Source: Marinoscillum furvescens DSM 4134
GTDB taxonomy: Bacteria > Bacteroidota > Bacteroidia > Cytophagales > Cyclobacteriaceae
Assembly (NCBI RefSeq): GCF_003386095.1
Contig: NZ_QREG01000019.1
Span: forward strand, 1-64,000
DNA: 64,000 nt
Direction: 5' to 3'
How positions within the stretch are numbered: the stretch's first letter is position 1; each line of letters starts with the position of its first letter. Positions 8,534 to 18,059 of this stretch are shown here, piece after piece. A model generated the notes under the pieces. That model was not told where the DNA came from. It searched no databases and saw only the letters and a list, made by a program, of their open reading frames with translations. A program made the translations under genes and the position numbers.

Positions 8534-9082
8534 ATGCTCAAAAAAATTCTCATAGGAGTAGGTGTGGTGGCCGTGCTGCTACTTGCTGCCTATTTTTACA
8601 TGGACTATCGCAACTACTCGCTGAGCCCTAAAGGAGAGGCTAACCTGAAAAATGGGGAATTGGAAGTATCGGTTTCCTATTGCAGACCATCAGTTCGTGA
8701 TCGCGTGGTTTTTGGTACAGTAGAGGAAGAAGCTTTACAGCCTTATGGTACCTACTGGAGACTCGGTGCCAATGAGGCTACAGAGGTGACTTTCAACCAG
8801 GATGTGCTGCTAGTCGATCAAGAGGTGTCAGCAGGAACCTACCGCATGTATGCTATCCCCGGCGAACAATACTTTGAGCTTCGGCTCAATTCTGAGTTGG
8901 GCCAGTGGGGCTACTTTGAAGCGAAAGAAGAGCTCGATGTAGCTACGGTAATGGCGCCGGTAGTTAGTGCTGGACCTACTGAGCAGTTTACCATCAAGCT
9001 GGAGCCTTTGTATGATTCTGGTGTAAAAATGGTCTTCCTGTGGGCAGATGTCAAATGGGAAGTGCCTGTAATTACCCAATAG
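8534..9082 (+). CDS. DUF2911 domain protein, membrane-anchored
   Basis: 182 aa. Residues about 4-24 form an N-terminal hydrophobic anchor. They are followed by the DUF2911 pattern: SPKGEANLKNGELEVSVSYC, then RPSVRDRVVFG, PYGTYWRLGANEATEVTF, AGTYRMYAIPG and a C-terminal WADVKWEVP. The family is widespread in Bacteroidota, predicted beta-rich and periplasmic, and has no known activity. The gene stands alone and ends at a strong terminator. Confidence 0.85.
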   Translation: MLKKILIGVGVVAVLLLAAYFYMDYRNYSLSPKGEANLKNGELEVSVSYCRPSVRDRVVFGTVEEEALQPYGTYWRLGANEATEVTFNQDVLLVDQEVSAGTYRMYAIPGEQYFELRLNSELGQWGYFEAKEELDVATVMAPVVSAGPTEQFTIKLEPLYDSGVKMVFLWADVKWEVPVITQ

Positions 9083-9104
9083 TTCTGGGATAAGAAATAA
9101 AGAA

Positions 9105-9134
9105 GGGGCTGCCAGTTTTGACAGCCCCTTTTTT
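9105..9134. terminator. Terminator between converging genes
   Basis: GGGGCTG at 9105-9111 pairs with CAGCCCC at 9122-9128, and a T-run follows at 9129-9134. The hairpin lies just after the DUF2911 stop codon and just before the stop of the minus-strand M57 protease, so it may serve both. Confidence 0.85.
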
Positions 9135-9152
9135 ATGCACGGGTATTCAAAT

Positions 9153-10001
9153 TTAGTACAGGTACTCTAGTGCTGTACGATCATAGCTACCAAACTCTCC
9201 ATCTTCGCCAGAGCTAAAGCAAGAAAGCATGATAGAATTGGCATCATAGCCAGTAGGGGTGCCAGGAATGTGATGTGCACCTACGCCTCCACTACCTTCA
9301 TTTCCGCCAGATCCGCAAGAGAGCGAACGGTTGAAGTAGTCAGTATGACGAAGCCCCAGGCAGTGGCCAATTTCATGTGTGATCACATGCTCTACCACAT
9401 TGGTGCCATAGCTGCTTGTGCCAGAGTAGATCTGCACCCACTTGTAAGGCTTGCCTCCACTTGGGAATCCTGCAGATCCACCTCCGCCACCGCTCGTACG
9501 GTATACTACTATGTCTTTGTTGCCATAGTTTGTACCGTAGGTTAGGTTGAAGGTCAGTCCTGTGTTCAGTGCATTGTAGTTGTTTACAGCCCATTGCAAG
9601 GCTGTCTGCATGGTACCATCTAATGCATAAGAACCGCCTGTGTAGCCGATTACGTCGATGGTTTGCGGAGCACTTACGAGGTTGGTGGTACGGTACTGTT
9701 CACCGCAAGGACCTTCATGGTGTAGCTCGCTCGCAAGCATACTCTCCATTAGGTCTGGAGTAATCAAAATGTCTCCTTCCAAAAGATACCCCGTGCTGGT
9801 TTCTTTGGTGAAAGGGTTGACTTGAGATACCAGCTCTATATCACTCACATCAAAGCCAAGTTCTTTGAAGTTGGCTTTAACTTCTGCTGGTACTTCATTG
9901 CTGGTTGGTTCTAGTGTGTCCTCAGTATTACAGGACGACATCAAAACCGCTGACGCTAAGAGTGCTATGGCACCCATTAGCGAGATACGTAGTTTTAACA
10001 T
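9153..10001 (-). CDS. M57-type zinc metalloprotease, secreted lipoprotein
   Basis: 282 aa. The N-terminus is a lipoprotein signal peptide with lipobox LMSSC (Cys24). The zinc motif HEIGHCLGLRH is at residues 209-219 (His209, Glu210, His213, His219), the extended HExxHxxGxxH form of metzincin-like enzymes. The HEIGH core and the ILITPDLM region match Bacteroidota M57 / dual-action HEIGH peptidases. A Gly-rich loop precedes the active site (about residues 171-183). Probably displayed on the cell surface or in the periplasm. Monocistronic. Confidence 0.85.
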   Translation of the reverse strand: MLKLRISLMGAIALLASAVLMSSCNTEDTLEPTSNEVPAEVKANFKELGFDVSDIELVSQVNPFTKETSTGYLLEGDILITPDLMESMLASELHHEGPCGEQYRTTNLVSAPQTIDVIGYTGGSYALDGTMQTALQWAVNNYNALNTGLTFNLTYGTNYGNKDIVVYRTSGGGGGSAGFPSGGKPYKWVQIYSGTSSYGTNVVEHVITHEIGHCLGLRHTDYFNRSLSCGSGGNEGSGGVGAHHIPGTPTGYDANSIMLSCFSSGEDGEFGSYDRTALEYLY

Positions 10002-10247
10002 AATGAATTAGGTTTTATTTGTTAACAGCCTAAATATAGAAAAAAGGAATACTTTTGAAAGGAAAAGAATAGTGAAAAAATCGCCGTAATATCAATTGAT
10101 ATACATATTAAGTGTAGATTTAATTGAAAAAAGCAGAATAAAATTCTGAATTGAAGGATTTGTAATTTTTCCAAAAACAATCACTATTCATTGGTTTGTT
10201 TTGCAATACTTCTGACGAATTATTGCTTGAATTATTAATGGTTAAAA
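10002..10247. promoter_or_regulatory. AT-rich divergent promoter region
   Basis: 246 bp between the divergently transcribed M57 protease and S8 protease genes. It is strongly AT-rich and contains the palindromic stretch TATCAATTGATATA near 10089-10102, a possible operator. Both neighbours encode secreted proteases, so shared control is conceivable. No confident promoter boxes can be assigned. Confidence 0.4.
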
Positions 10248-13052
10248 ATGATTCTTAGGTTCATTTTTCAATGGATAATAGTTTTGGCGACAGTTGCTGT
10301 TTGTGCACAGCAACCTTTAGATTGGCGTGATTATGTGAAGGATGATTATTCTAAGAATCGTACTTCTGGGCCATATTTATTGCGTTTTAATGGTGAGGTT
10401 GATCTGTTTTCATCTGAGTTTGTACAAGAAAACATTCTTCGGAAATTGGATGATAAGACGTTGATCCTGAAGGATTATGTTTTGCTAAATGAAAACATTG
10501 ACCAGGTACAGTGGTATGTAGCAAATAATCTTTGGAAAATTTCCGAAAACATTCTCAAAGAAACTTTTTTTCAGGAATCTAAATTTCTCATTCATTTTTT
10601 ATCATTTGATATAGTAGAACAGGTAAAATCAAGGGTAAATGTCTTATCGGTCAATGACGATCATCTCACGATGCGTGTACGGTGTACTCGAAATGAGCTT
10701 TTCCAACTCGCTGATATGCATGGAATTCGTTTTATTTCCAGAGAAAGTCAGGATCCTGTGGAGGAAGCCCGTGTATTGGATCTGAACTTAAACCCAAATG
10801 CCATACCCAGAGCTCGCATATTGGCACCTGATGCCAATGGGGATCATGTGACGATCTCAGTACAAGAGCGACGATTTGACCCGGATGATTTAGACCTGAT
10901 AGGTCGCTCTTTTGAAACTGGCCGCGAATTTGAATCGCAAAACAATCATGCAACGGAGATGGCCACCATCATTGCAGGGGCAGGCAATAGCTTTGTGACT
11001 GGTGCTGGGGTGCTGCCGGCAGCTACGCTTACTTCTTCTTCTTTTGCTGAGGTACTGCCCATGCCGGATAGTTATTACACCACCCATAAAATAGTTATTC
11101 AAAATCACTCGTACGGGACCACCCAGGAAGGGTTTTATGGTATTCAGGCACAAGCATTTGACAGATCTATGCACCAAAACCCTCAGTTGTTGCATCTGCT
11201 CAGTACTGGTAATGTTGGTGCCGAGCCCTCAAGCGATGGTCCCTATGAGGGGGTTACTGGTTATGCCAATCTTACCGGAAATTTTAAACATGCGAAGAAC
11301 CCGGTAGTGGTAGGGGCAGTAGATACGTTGGGACGAGTACTTGACTATTCGTCACGCGGGCCGGCCTTTGATGGGCGTATTAAACCGGAATTGGTGGCTT
11401 ACAGCATGTTTGGAAGCTCCAATGCGACAGCTTTGGTGTCGGGTATAGTAGGAATGCTGCAGGATGAGTATTTTCGGATTTGGGGTGACTGGGCTCCGTC
11501 GGCTTTGGTCAAAGCCCTGCTGATAGCAGGAGCAGATGACCTGGATGAACCGGGGCCGGACCATATTCGTGGGTATGGCAACGCCAATGCTGCTAAGAGC
11601 ATGGAGTTGTTGCAAGAACAGTATTTTTTTGCAGGTGAACTATCAGCAAATGACACAGTAAGCTATACGATCACATCCGAAGCGCCTGCCGATCTTACCG
11701 TGGCATTGGTCTGGTTGGATGCGCCCGCCAATCCTGGAGATGCGCCTGCACTAGTCAATGACCTGGACCTGGAAGTGATGACTCCTGCCGCTGAGGTGTT
11801 GCATCCCTGGGTGTTAGAAACATCGGCGGATGAAGAGTCGCTGGGTCTGTCAGCATCACGCGGAGTAGACCGACTTAATCCAGTAGAAGTAGTATCACAG
11901 CACAGTGTGCCAGCAGGAGAGTACGTCATCAAGGTAAAAGGCAGTAGCATTCGTACTGCTTCACAGCAGTTTTATGTAGTATACCGTTTAGATCCCCTGA
12001 ATGAGTTTAGCTGGGAATACCCGGTTGTTGGTAGTCACTTTCCTTACAATGGAGAAACAGGTACCTATTTTAGGTGGAAAAGTTCGCTTAGTGAGTCTGC
12101 AGGCAGCCTTCATGTAAATGTAAACAACGAAGGGTGGCAAGTGCTCAACGATGAGGTGTTGCTGAGTCGGGAAGTCTATCGCTGGCAACCTGATCTGAGT
12201 CAAACAGGAACTGCTGTAGCGCGAATGCTGGTAGGGTTAGATACTTTTCTAGCGGATACTTTTCAGGTTTCCAGAGCATTGCCCTTGACTGTGGGGATCA
12301 ATTGTGGGGATTCTGTGCTGGTACAATGGCCTCAGCAACCAAACATCGAAGCTTATGCCGTGCAAGCCCTTCAAGGGGCTATGATGCAGACGATAAATTT
12401 CACCCCGGATACTCTTGTTTTGCTGAAAAAGAACCTTCTTACTGAAGGTTGGGTGAAAGTACAGCCAATGGTGAGTGGCAACGCCCAGCCGCTACCTTCA
12501 GCCGCCATACGCTATGACAACCAGGGGGCAGGATGCATTATTCAGTCCTTTTATCAGGAAGTGGTAGCTGATACCGGAGTTTACCTCAACGTACGTCTGG
12601 GTACGACCTACGGTGTAGAGGCTATGAGCCTTTATGACTTGCGCCAAAGTGATTCGGAGCCTTTTTTTCGAATAGAAAACCCACAGCAAACTACCTGGAG
12701 GATCCAACAGGAGCAACCTAGCGAAGGGCACAACCGCCACCGGGTAACTTTGCACCTTGCCAATGGTCAGATGTTGTCTGAGGAAACCATGGGAGGCTAC
12801 TATTTTTCAGAGCTACCCTATGTTGTATTTCCAAACCCGGTACCGCAGAATGATTTTGTACGGGTATATACCAGGGCATTTGATGGAGAAGTCGTGTTTG
12901 AGTTGCTGGACACTCAAGGCAACAGAGTCTATAGAAAGCAGTTGCTGCTAAGTCAGGTATCCATACCTTTGTCTGGCTTGCGGGCAGGATTGTATACTTA
13001 CAGACTTTCTGCAGGCACCAGGACCTATAGCGGGAAATTATTGATAGAATGA
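10248..13052 (+). CDS. Subtilisin-like S8 serine protease with T9SS sorting domain
   Basis: 934 aa. The signal peptide covers residues 1-20 (ends VCA-QQ). A propeptide-like region follows. The catalytic domain spans about residues 190-460: His234 in NHATEMA, oxyanion Asn322 in STGNVG and nucleophile Ser391 in GSSNATAL. The position where most S8 enzymes carry Asp reads SVQERRFD, so Glu207 (or the nearby Asp211) takes that place. Middle Ig-like beta regions follow. The C-terminal about 80 residues (FPNPVPQNDF ... GLRAGLYTYRLS ... GKLLIE) are a type A T9SS sorting domain, so the enzyme is exported by the type IX system and processed at the surface. Its stop overlaps the next gene by 4 bp. Confidence 0.88.
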   Translation: MILRFIFQWIIVLATVAVCAQQPLDWRDYVKDDYSKNRTSGPYLLRFNGEVDLFSSEFVQENILRKLDDKTLILKDYVLLNENIDQVQWYVANNLWKISENILKETFFQESKFLIHFLSFDIVEQVKSRVNVLSVNDDHLTMRVRCTRNELFQLADMHGIRFISRESQDPVEEARVLDLNLNPNAIPRARILAPDANGDHVTISVQERRFDPDDLDLIGRSFETGREFESQNNHATEMATIIAGAGNSFVTGAGVLPAATLTSSSFAEVLPMPDSYYTTHKIVIQNHSYGTTQEGFYGIQAQAFDRSMHQNPQLLHLLSTGNVGAEPSSDGPYEGVTGYANLTGNFKHAKNPVVVGAVDTLGRVLDYSSRGPAFDGRIKPELVAYSMFGSSNATALVSGIVGMLQDEYFRIWGDWAPSALVKALLIAGADDLDEPGPDHIRGYGNANAAKSMELLQEQYFFAGELSANDTVSYTITSEAPADLTVALVWLDAPANPGDAPALVNDLDLEVMTPAAEVLHPWVLETSADEESLGLSASRGVDRLNPVEVVSQHSVPAGEYVIKVKGSSIRTASQQFYVVYRLDPLNEFSWEYPVVGSHFPYNGETGTYFRWKSSLSESAGSLHVNVNNEGWQVLNDEVLLSREVYRWQPDLSQTGTAVARMLVGLDTFLADTFQVSRALPLTVGINCGDSVLVQWPQQPNIEAYAVQALQGAMMQTINFTPDTLVLLKKNLLTEGWVKVQPMVSGNAQPLPSAAIRYDNQGAGCIIQSFYQEVVADTGVYLNVRLGTTYGVEAMSLYDLRQSDSEPFFRIENPQQTTWRIQQEQPSEGHNRHRVTLHLANGQMLSEETMGGYYFSELPYVVFPNPVPQNDFVRVYTRAFDGEVVFELLDTQGNRVYRKQLLLSQVSIPLSGLRAGLYTYRLSAGTRTYSGKLLIE

Positions 13053-14092
13053 GGCTATTGGAGCTAAAAAGAGGGGAGCCAGATTCGTCTATAAAAGAGC
13101 TGCTCACTCACAATGTAATCGGTACACCGGGAAAAAGTATGGTTTATCAACAGCTCTGCGTACGTGATAAACTTGACCATATTCCCGATCCCTATTTTCT
13201 AAGCGTAAGGCTAGCTGAGCGAGTGGTTGGTACCAGTTGCTTTATTCGTCGAGCGGTAGCAGTAGGCGCTCACACCTTAGAGGCATTTCACATTCGGTAT
13301 TTTGCTTTTCGCACGCAGTTTAGGAGTAATGATGCCGCTCTAGGGCGGCTCAATAAAAAAAGTGCTTTGCGCAATGAGATTAGCGACGTGCTGGAGGGTA
13401 AACCTTTTGGGCTGAGTTCATCTCCGCTCAGTTATGCTTATGTGGATCCGGGCAATGTGAGATCATTGAGGATCATAGAGTCCTATGGTTTTCAGCATGT
13501 GGGCAACTTTAATACCGTCTTTTTTAGTCGATTTGCTCCAAAAGCGAATCCGGACGTGAGTCGGGTTAGCGAAAATGAGGAGTCAGAAGTAAAAGCGCTG
13601 ATTGGTGATGCCTATGCCAATCACGCTTTGTACACGAGTGAAAACATTGGATACAAGGGCGGTCTATTTGTTTTACAAAAGCAAGGAACTATCGTAGCTG
13701 CTTTGCAAGCCAATCCGGAACACTGGAAGGTGCACGAGCTCCCAGGATCGAAGCATTTGATTCATATGGTATCGCGCATTCCCTTCATAAATCGGTTGTT
13801 TCATCGTGATTTTCGGTTTCTATCCATAGAGGGAATTTATGTGAAATCCGGACACGAAAAGCAGCTCGAAAAACTCATTTCAGGAGTGCTGGCGCAGACA
13901 GGTCGGCATACAGCCATCATGTGTTTGGACCCTAAGTCACAAGAGTATCAGCTGATGCAGCGTCAAAATAGAGGTTTTATCCGTCTACTAATTAATGAGA
14001 AGAAGCTATATGTCATGGCTCGGGGGCCAAAAGAAGTGTTGGATAGCCTCCGGCAACACCCGATCTATGTATCAGCCTTTGACAATATGTAA
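13049..14092 (+). CDS. GNAT-like acyltransferase, probably tandem
   Basis: 347 aa, starting with an ATGA overlap with the S8 protease gene. The segment YVDPGNVRSLRIIESYGF at about residues 131-148 matches the acetyl-CoA-binding helix region of GNAT enzymes (NxxSxrxxexxGF). The second half (from about residue 175) looks like a second, degenerate GNAT-like unit. No substrate can be inferred. Coupling to a secreted protease is unusual but may only be positional. It converges on the aquaglyceroporin gene with no spacer between the stops. Confidence 0.6.
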   Translation: MRLLELKRGEPDSSIKELLTHNVIGTPGKSMVYQQLCVRDKLDHIPDPYFLSVRLAERVVGTSCFIRRAVAVGAHTLEAFHIRYFAFRTQFRSNDAALGRLNKKSALRNEISDVLEGKPFGLSSSPLSYAYVDPGNVRSLRIIESYGFQHVGNFNTVFFSRFAPKANPDVSRVSENEESEVKALIGDAYANHALYTSENIGYKGGLFVLQKQGTIVAALQANPEHWKVHELPGSKHLIHMVSRIPFINRLFHRDFRFLSIEGIYVKSGHEKQLEKLISGVLAQTGRHTAIMCLDPKSQEYQLMQRQNRGFIRLLINEKKLYVMARGPKEVLDSLRQHPIYVSAFDNM

Positions 14093-14827
14093 CTACAACA
14101 CTGAGTAGACGATAGCAGCCAGCGCAGCACCTATCATTGGGCCTGCTATAGGAATCCATGCATACCGCCAATTGCTGTCGCGTTTTCCACGAATAGGGGC
14201 CACGGCATGAAAAATGCGCGGGCCCAGATCACGTGCGGGGTTGATGGCATAGCCGGTGGTGCCACCAAGTGACAAGCCTATGCTGACTACCAGTAGTGCG
14301 ACGGGCAATGCACTCAACGAACCAAGCCCGTCTCCAGAAACCAAAAACAGTACGCCGAAAACCAGGACAAAAGTTCCTATGATTTCGGAGGCCAGGTTGT
14401 CCAAGGTTTTAGGAATGGCCGGCCCTGTGCAGAAAAGTCCCAGTTTCGTGTCGGGGTTGTCAGTAGCGGAGAAGTGCGGGCGGTATTGGATGTAAGTGGC
14501 ACCAGCCCCCAGAAAAGCCCCGATCATTTGTGCCAGGATGTACTGAGGCACGGTTGCCCATGGAAATTTGCCCGTCATGGCTAGGCCTAACGTTACGGCA
14601 GGGTTAATATGCGCTCCACTGGTAGCTCCTGCAATGTATACGGCTACAAATACCGCCAGGCCCCAACCGAGTGCTATTACAATCCATCCCGAATTGTTGC
14701 CATAGGTTTTGTTTAAGGATACATTGGCGTTTACACCGTTTCCCAGCACCATCAGGATGAAAGTGCCGACTATTTCACTGATAAATGGACTCATGTTGTC
14801 AGGTCGTTTGCCCTTGAAAATAGACAA
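14093..14827 (-). CDS. glpF: Aquaglyceroporin / glycerol facilitator (MIP family)
   Basis: 244 aa with six predicted membrane helices. The two NPA boxes are at residues 75-77 (GAHINPAVT) and 196-198 (YAINPARDLGPR). Asp200 after the second NPAR is the residue that marks glycerol-conducting members rather than strict water channels. The protein would pass glycerol and other small polyols across the inner membrane. No glpK or glpD is visible nearby. Monocistronic, convergent with the GNAT-like gene. Confidence 0.9.
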   Translation of the reverse strand: MSIFKGKRPDNMSPFISEIVGTFILMVLGNGVNANVSLNKTYGNNSGWIVIALGWGLAVFVAVYIAGATSGAHINPAVTLGLAMTGKFPWATVPQYILAQMIGAFLGAGATYIQYRPHFSATDNPDTKLGLFCTGPAIPKTLDNLASEIIGTFVLVFGVLFLVSGDGLGSLSALPVALLVVSIGLSLGGTTGYAINPARDLGPRIFHAVAPIRGKRDSNWRYAWIPIAGPMIGAALAAIVYSVL

Positions 14828-14854
14828 TAAACCTGAATGTGTTTGGTGAAATTA

Positions 14855-16372
14855 CTATGAACTGACTTCTTCGGGTACAAACTCCTGATAGTAGCGATAG
14901 CGTTCAATGATTTCTTTCACATAATTTACTGGCTCTTCGCCACGGCAGTAGCCGTACTTCACTACCGGGTCGTTGAAGTATTTCTTTTGACTTTTCATAA
15001 GCAGGGCTTCTTCTACATGATCATACCAGAGGTTCGGGTTTTGACCATTTTTCTCTGCCAGCCTGCGTGCATCCTGTACATGATTGTGGCCAGCGTTGTA
15101 GGAGGCCAACACAAACTTTAGCCGTTCGGTAGAGTCCGCGATGTGCTTGCTCCAGTAAGCATCTAGATAATCCAAATGTGCGATACCTGCCTCCAGGCTT
15201 GTTTTTGGGTTGGTTAGCTTGGAGTAGCCGTAGCTTTTAGCTGTCTTTGGCATTAGCTGCATGAGTCCTACAGCCCCGGCCCATGATTTGGTCTTTGGGT
15301 CGAAGCGTGACTCCTGATACACTTGAGCTGCCAGCAGTCGCCAGTCCCAGTTTATCTCTGTGGCTGCAGCTCGCATGAGGTCATCATAGCGTGATATTTT
15401 ATCGCCTTCTTTGGAATAAAACTGACTTTTTACTCGTGTGGTGAAAGCTCTGGAATTTTTAAAGTACTTGTTGTAGGTCACGTAAAAATCATCTTCCTTT
15501 CGCTGTGCTTTTAGCCATTCATTTACTCTTGCTTTGAGCTCCGGAGAAGTTTTGCGTACTGCCCAGGCCAGTTGCTGCATCACGCCTACAGTGGTTTGGA
15601 TGTCAAGGTTGCGGTAGTAGGTGGCATTGATGCTCGCCAGGTTATGGTCTGCTATGGTGTAGTCTATTTCTCCAGAGGCTACCATCTTCATGATTTCATC
15701 CGTACTCAGATTTCCAGGCAGGTAGTGGATGTTGATTTCCCCGCCCAGTTCATCCTGGAGGTTGAGCAGTCGGTCGTTGTACGAGGATCCTTGTCTGACG
15801 TGCACATCCAAACCAATCAGGCGGATAGGATTTCTTACCAGCACTTTTTCGAGTTCGTGCAGTTTCATCTGTCGCCAGTTGTCGGGTTTGCGTTGTACCA
15901 GCGACTGGTGCGTAAAGTTGAGTGGAAGGGTGAAGTCTGCTATCTGTCTTCGCGAGCGAGTCACTGTGAGGCCATAAGTAATGATATCCCCTTCGCCTTC
16001 ATTGAGCATGTTAAAAATTTGATCAATATCATCCGCAACAATCATTTCCAGCTCTACACCCAGTTCACTGGCAAGCTGTGCGGCCAACTCGTATTCGTAT
16101 CCCATAGGCTGTCCGCGGTAGAGAAAATAGCTCGTGCTAGAGTAGGTGGTGATGGCTTTGAGCGTGTCGCGTTCCAGGATATCTTCCAGGTCTGCATGAA
16201 ACTGCGTAGAAGAGTGTATCCTGTTTAAAAAAGAGTCTACAAACGACTCTTCTGCCAGCGTGTCTTTACCAGCACTGCCTGTCTCTTGAGCGGTTGGGTC
16301 TGCTTGTTGGCAGCCAATCATACAAATGAGAAGGGTTATACTCAAGCTAAATCTGGAAAATGGAAGTAACAT
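14855..16372 (-). CDS. mltF: Membrane-bound lytic transglycosylase, MltF-like lipoprotein
   Basis: 505 aa from the ATG at 16372, chosen because it places a lipobox (ICMIGC, Cys21) directly after the signal peptide; the upstream 16-residue extension is not signal-like. Residues about 70-310 form a solute-binding-protein type 3 domain (YRGQPMGYEYELA, GLTVTRSRRQIADF). Residues about 340-470 form the SLT domain with catalytic Glu354 in VYQESRFDP, then AVGLMQLMPKTA and ASYNAG. The enzyme cleaves peptidoglycan to anhydromuropeptides. The SBP domain of MltF is regulatory in well-studied homologues. Confidence 0.9.
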   Translation of the reverse strand: MLLPFSRFSLSITLLICMIGCQQADPTAQETGSAGKDTLAEESFVDSFLNRIHSSTQFHADLEDILERDTLKAITTYSSTSYFLYRGQPMGYEYELAAQLASELGVELEMIVADDIDQIFNMLNEGEGDIITYGLTVTRSRRQIADFTLPLNFTHQSLVQRKPDNWRQMKLHELEKVLVRNPIRLIGLDVHVRQGSSYNDRLLNLQDELGGEINIHYLPGNLSTDEIMKMVASGEIDYTIADHNLASINATYYRNLDIQTTVGVMQQLAWAVRKTSPELKARVNEWLKAQRKEDDFYVTYNKYFKNSRAFTTRVKSQFYSKEGDKISRYDDLMRAAATEINWDWRLLAAQVYQESRFDPKTKSWAGAVGLMQLMPKTAKSYGYSKLTNPKTSLEAGIAHLDYLDAYWSKHIADSTERLKFVLASYNAGHNHVQDARRLAEKNGQNPNLWYDHVEEALLMKSQKKYFNDPVVKYGYCRGEEPVNYVKEIIERYRYYQEFVPEEVSS

Positions 16373-16535
16373 AAATAGGTTTTTGTGGCACCCTGCTGGT
16401 GCATGTTTTAGGTTGATCATGACACTAATTCAACAGATCACTGGAGCAAAGGTTTTGGTAGGAGAGTTTTGTATGGCTGAAACAATACTGAAGTCTGGTG
16501 ATTATTAAAAGGAAAACAGAAGGCGCAACTAGACT

Positions 16536-18059
16536 ATGGCATTTGTAGGATCACTCGTTAAGGCAGGAATTTCACTTAATCAAAAACTAAACTTCGATCT
16601 AAAGAAGCCGGAGGAGCACCAGCGTGACCAGCTGGTAAAGCTTCTCGAGGCTGCCCGTAAAACAGCGTTTGGCAAATTTTATGGATTTAGAGAGCTCCTC
16701 AAGTCTGAGGATGTGATTGCGGCCTTCCAGCGAGAAGTTCCCATACACGATTATGATCAAATGCATGACAGATGGTGGCGTCAGCAGCTGAAATACCCCG
16801 ATATCACCTGGCCGGGGAAGCCTCAGTTTTATGCGCGTAGTAGCGGTACCACCGGAAAAACCAGTAAGCGTATTCCCATTACTGACGAGTTTTTGCAAAG
16901 CATAAGAGATGTGGGTACCTCCCTGGTACGTACATTGCCCAATTTTGATTTTCCGAAAGAGCTCTTCGAAACAGAAATACTTATGCTCAGCAGTAGTGCT
17001 AACCTGGATGAGCAGGAAGGACACTATGAAGGTGAAATTAGCGGTATCAATGTAAGTAATTTTCCAGGTTGGTATGATTGGTTTTATCGTCCGGGTAAGG
17101 AAATTGCCTCTATCGACAATTGGGATGAGCGCATCGCTCGAATAGTGCAGGAAGCTCCCCATTGGAACATTGGGGGCATAGCTGGTATCCCTTCATGGGT
17201 TCTGATCATGCTGCAGGAGGTTGTGAAAGCACATAGATTGAAAAACATTCACGAACTGTGGCCAAACCTTACCGTATATGCGAGTGGAGGAGTAGCTTAT
17301 GATACTTACCGTGAAGGTTTTGAAAAGATTTGCGGCAAGCCTATTCAAGTCATAGATACCTATCTGGCTTCAGAGGGATTTTTTGCATATTCAGCCAGGC
17401 CGGATACGATGACCATGGAGCTGGCACTTTCGCATGGATATTTCTATGAGTTTATTCCCTTTGATGAGCGTGGGGTAGACGCCCAGGGCAATTTACTGGA
17501 CCAGCCCGAAGTACATACTTTGGCAGATGTAGAGCAAGGGCAGGAATATGTCTTACTGGTGAGCTCCTGTGCAGGTGCATGGCGTTATATGATAGGGGAT
17601 ACGATTAAGTTCACCAGCATTGATCCACATGAAATTAAGATCACGGGGCGGACGAAGTTTTTTCTCAATGTGGTGGGTTCACAGCTTTCTGAAGAAAAAA
17701 TGGACACAGCTATTGTGGAAGTGGCGGAGCAGTGCCAGTGTGAAATCAATGAATATGCCGTAGCTGCCGTAAAAGAAGCTTCAGGCTATGTACACCAGTG
17801 GGTAATCGTCTGTGAGCAGGAGGTGGATGAAAGCCACTTTGCCAACCTGCTGGACCAATCACTGGCCGGAGCCAATAAAAATTATGCTGTAGCCCGCTCA
17901 AAAGCGTTGGAAGGGGTGAAGGTGATGCGGATCACCAAACAGTGCTATCATGACTATCTCGAACGAACGAAAAAGAAGGGTGGTCAGGTGAAAACTCCTA
18001 AAGTAATGCCTGAAGAAAAGATGAGGGCCTTTCTAAGCTACGCCAATTCATGGAGCTAA
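16536..18059 (+). CDS. GH3-family acyl-adenylate-forming protein
   Basis: 507 aa. The order of motifs fits the GH3 (auxin-responsive promoter) family, part of the ANL superfamily: FYARSSGTTGKTSKRIP (nucleotide loop, about residues 102-118), YASGGVAYD, YLASEGFFAY, then YMIGDTIKF and ITGRTKFF. Plant members conjugate amino acids to hormones. Bacterial members are common in Bacteroidota and their substrates are not established. The 3' end overlaps the convergent gene by 12 bp. Confidence 0.85.
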   Translation: MAFVGSLVKAGISLNQKLNFDLKKPEEHQRDQLVKLLEAARKTAFGKFYGFRELLKSEDVIAAFQREVPIHDYDQMHDRWWRQQLKYPDITWPGKPQFYARSSGTTGKTSKRIPITDEFLQSIRDVGTSLVRTLPNFDFPKELFETEILMLSSSANLDEQEGHYEGEISGINVSNFPGWYDWFYRPGKEIASIDNWDERIARIVQEAPHWNIGGIAGIPSWVLIMLQEVVKAHRLKNIHELWPNLTVYASGGVAYDTYREGFEKICGKPIQVIDTYLASEGFFAYSARPDTMTMELALSHGYFYEFIPFDERGVDAQGNLLDQPEVHTLADVEQGQEYVLLVSSCAGAWRYMIGDTIKFTSIDPHEIKITGRTKFFLNVVGSQLSEEKMDTAIVEVAEQCQCEINEYAVAAVKEASGYVHQWVIVCEQEVDESHFANLLDQSLAGANKNYAVARSKALEGVKVMRITKQCYHDYLERTKKKGGQVKTPKVMPEEKMRAFLSYANSWS

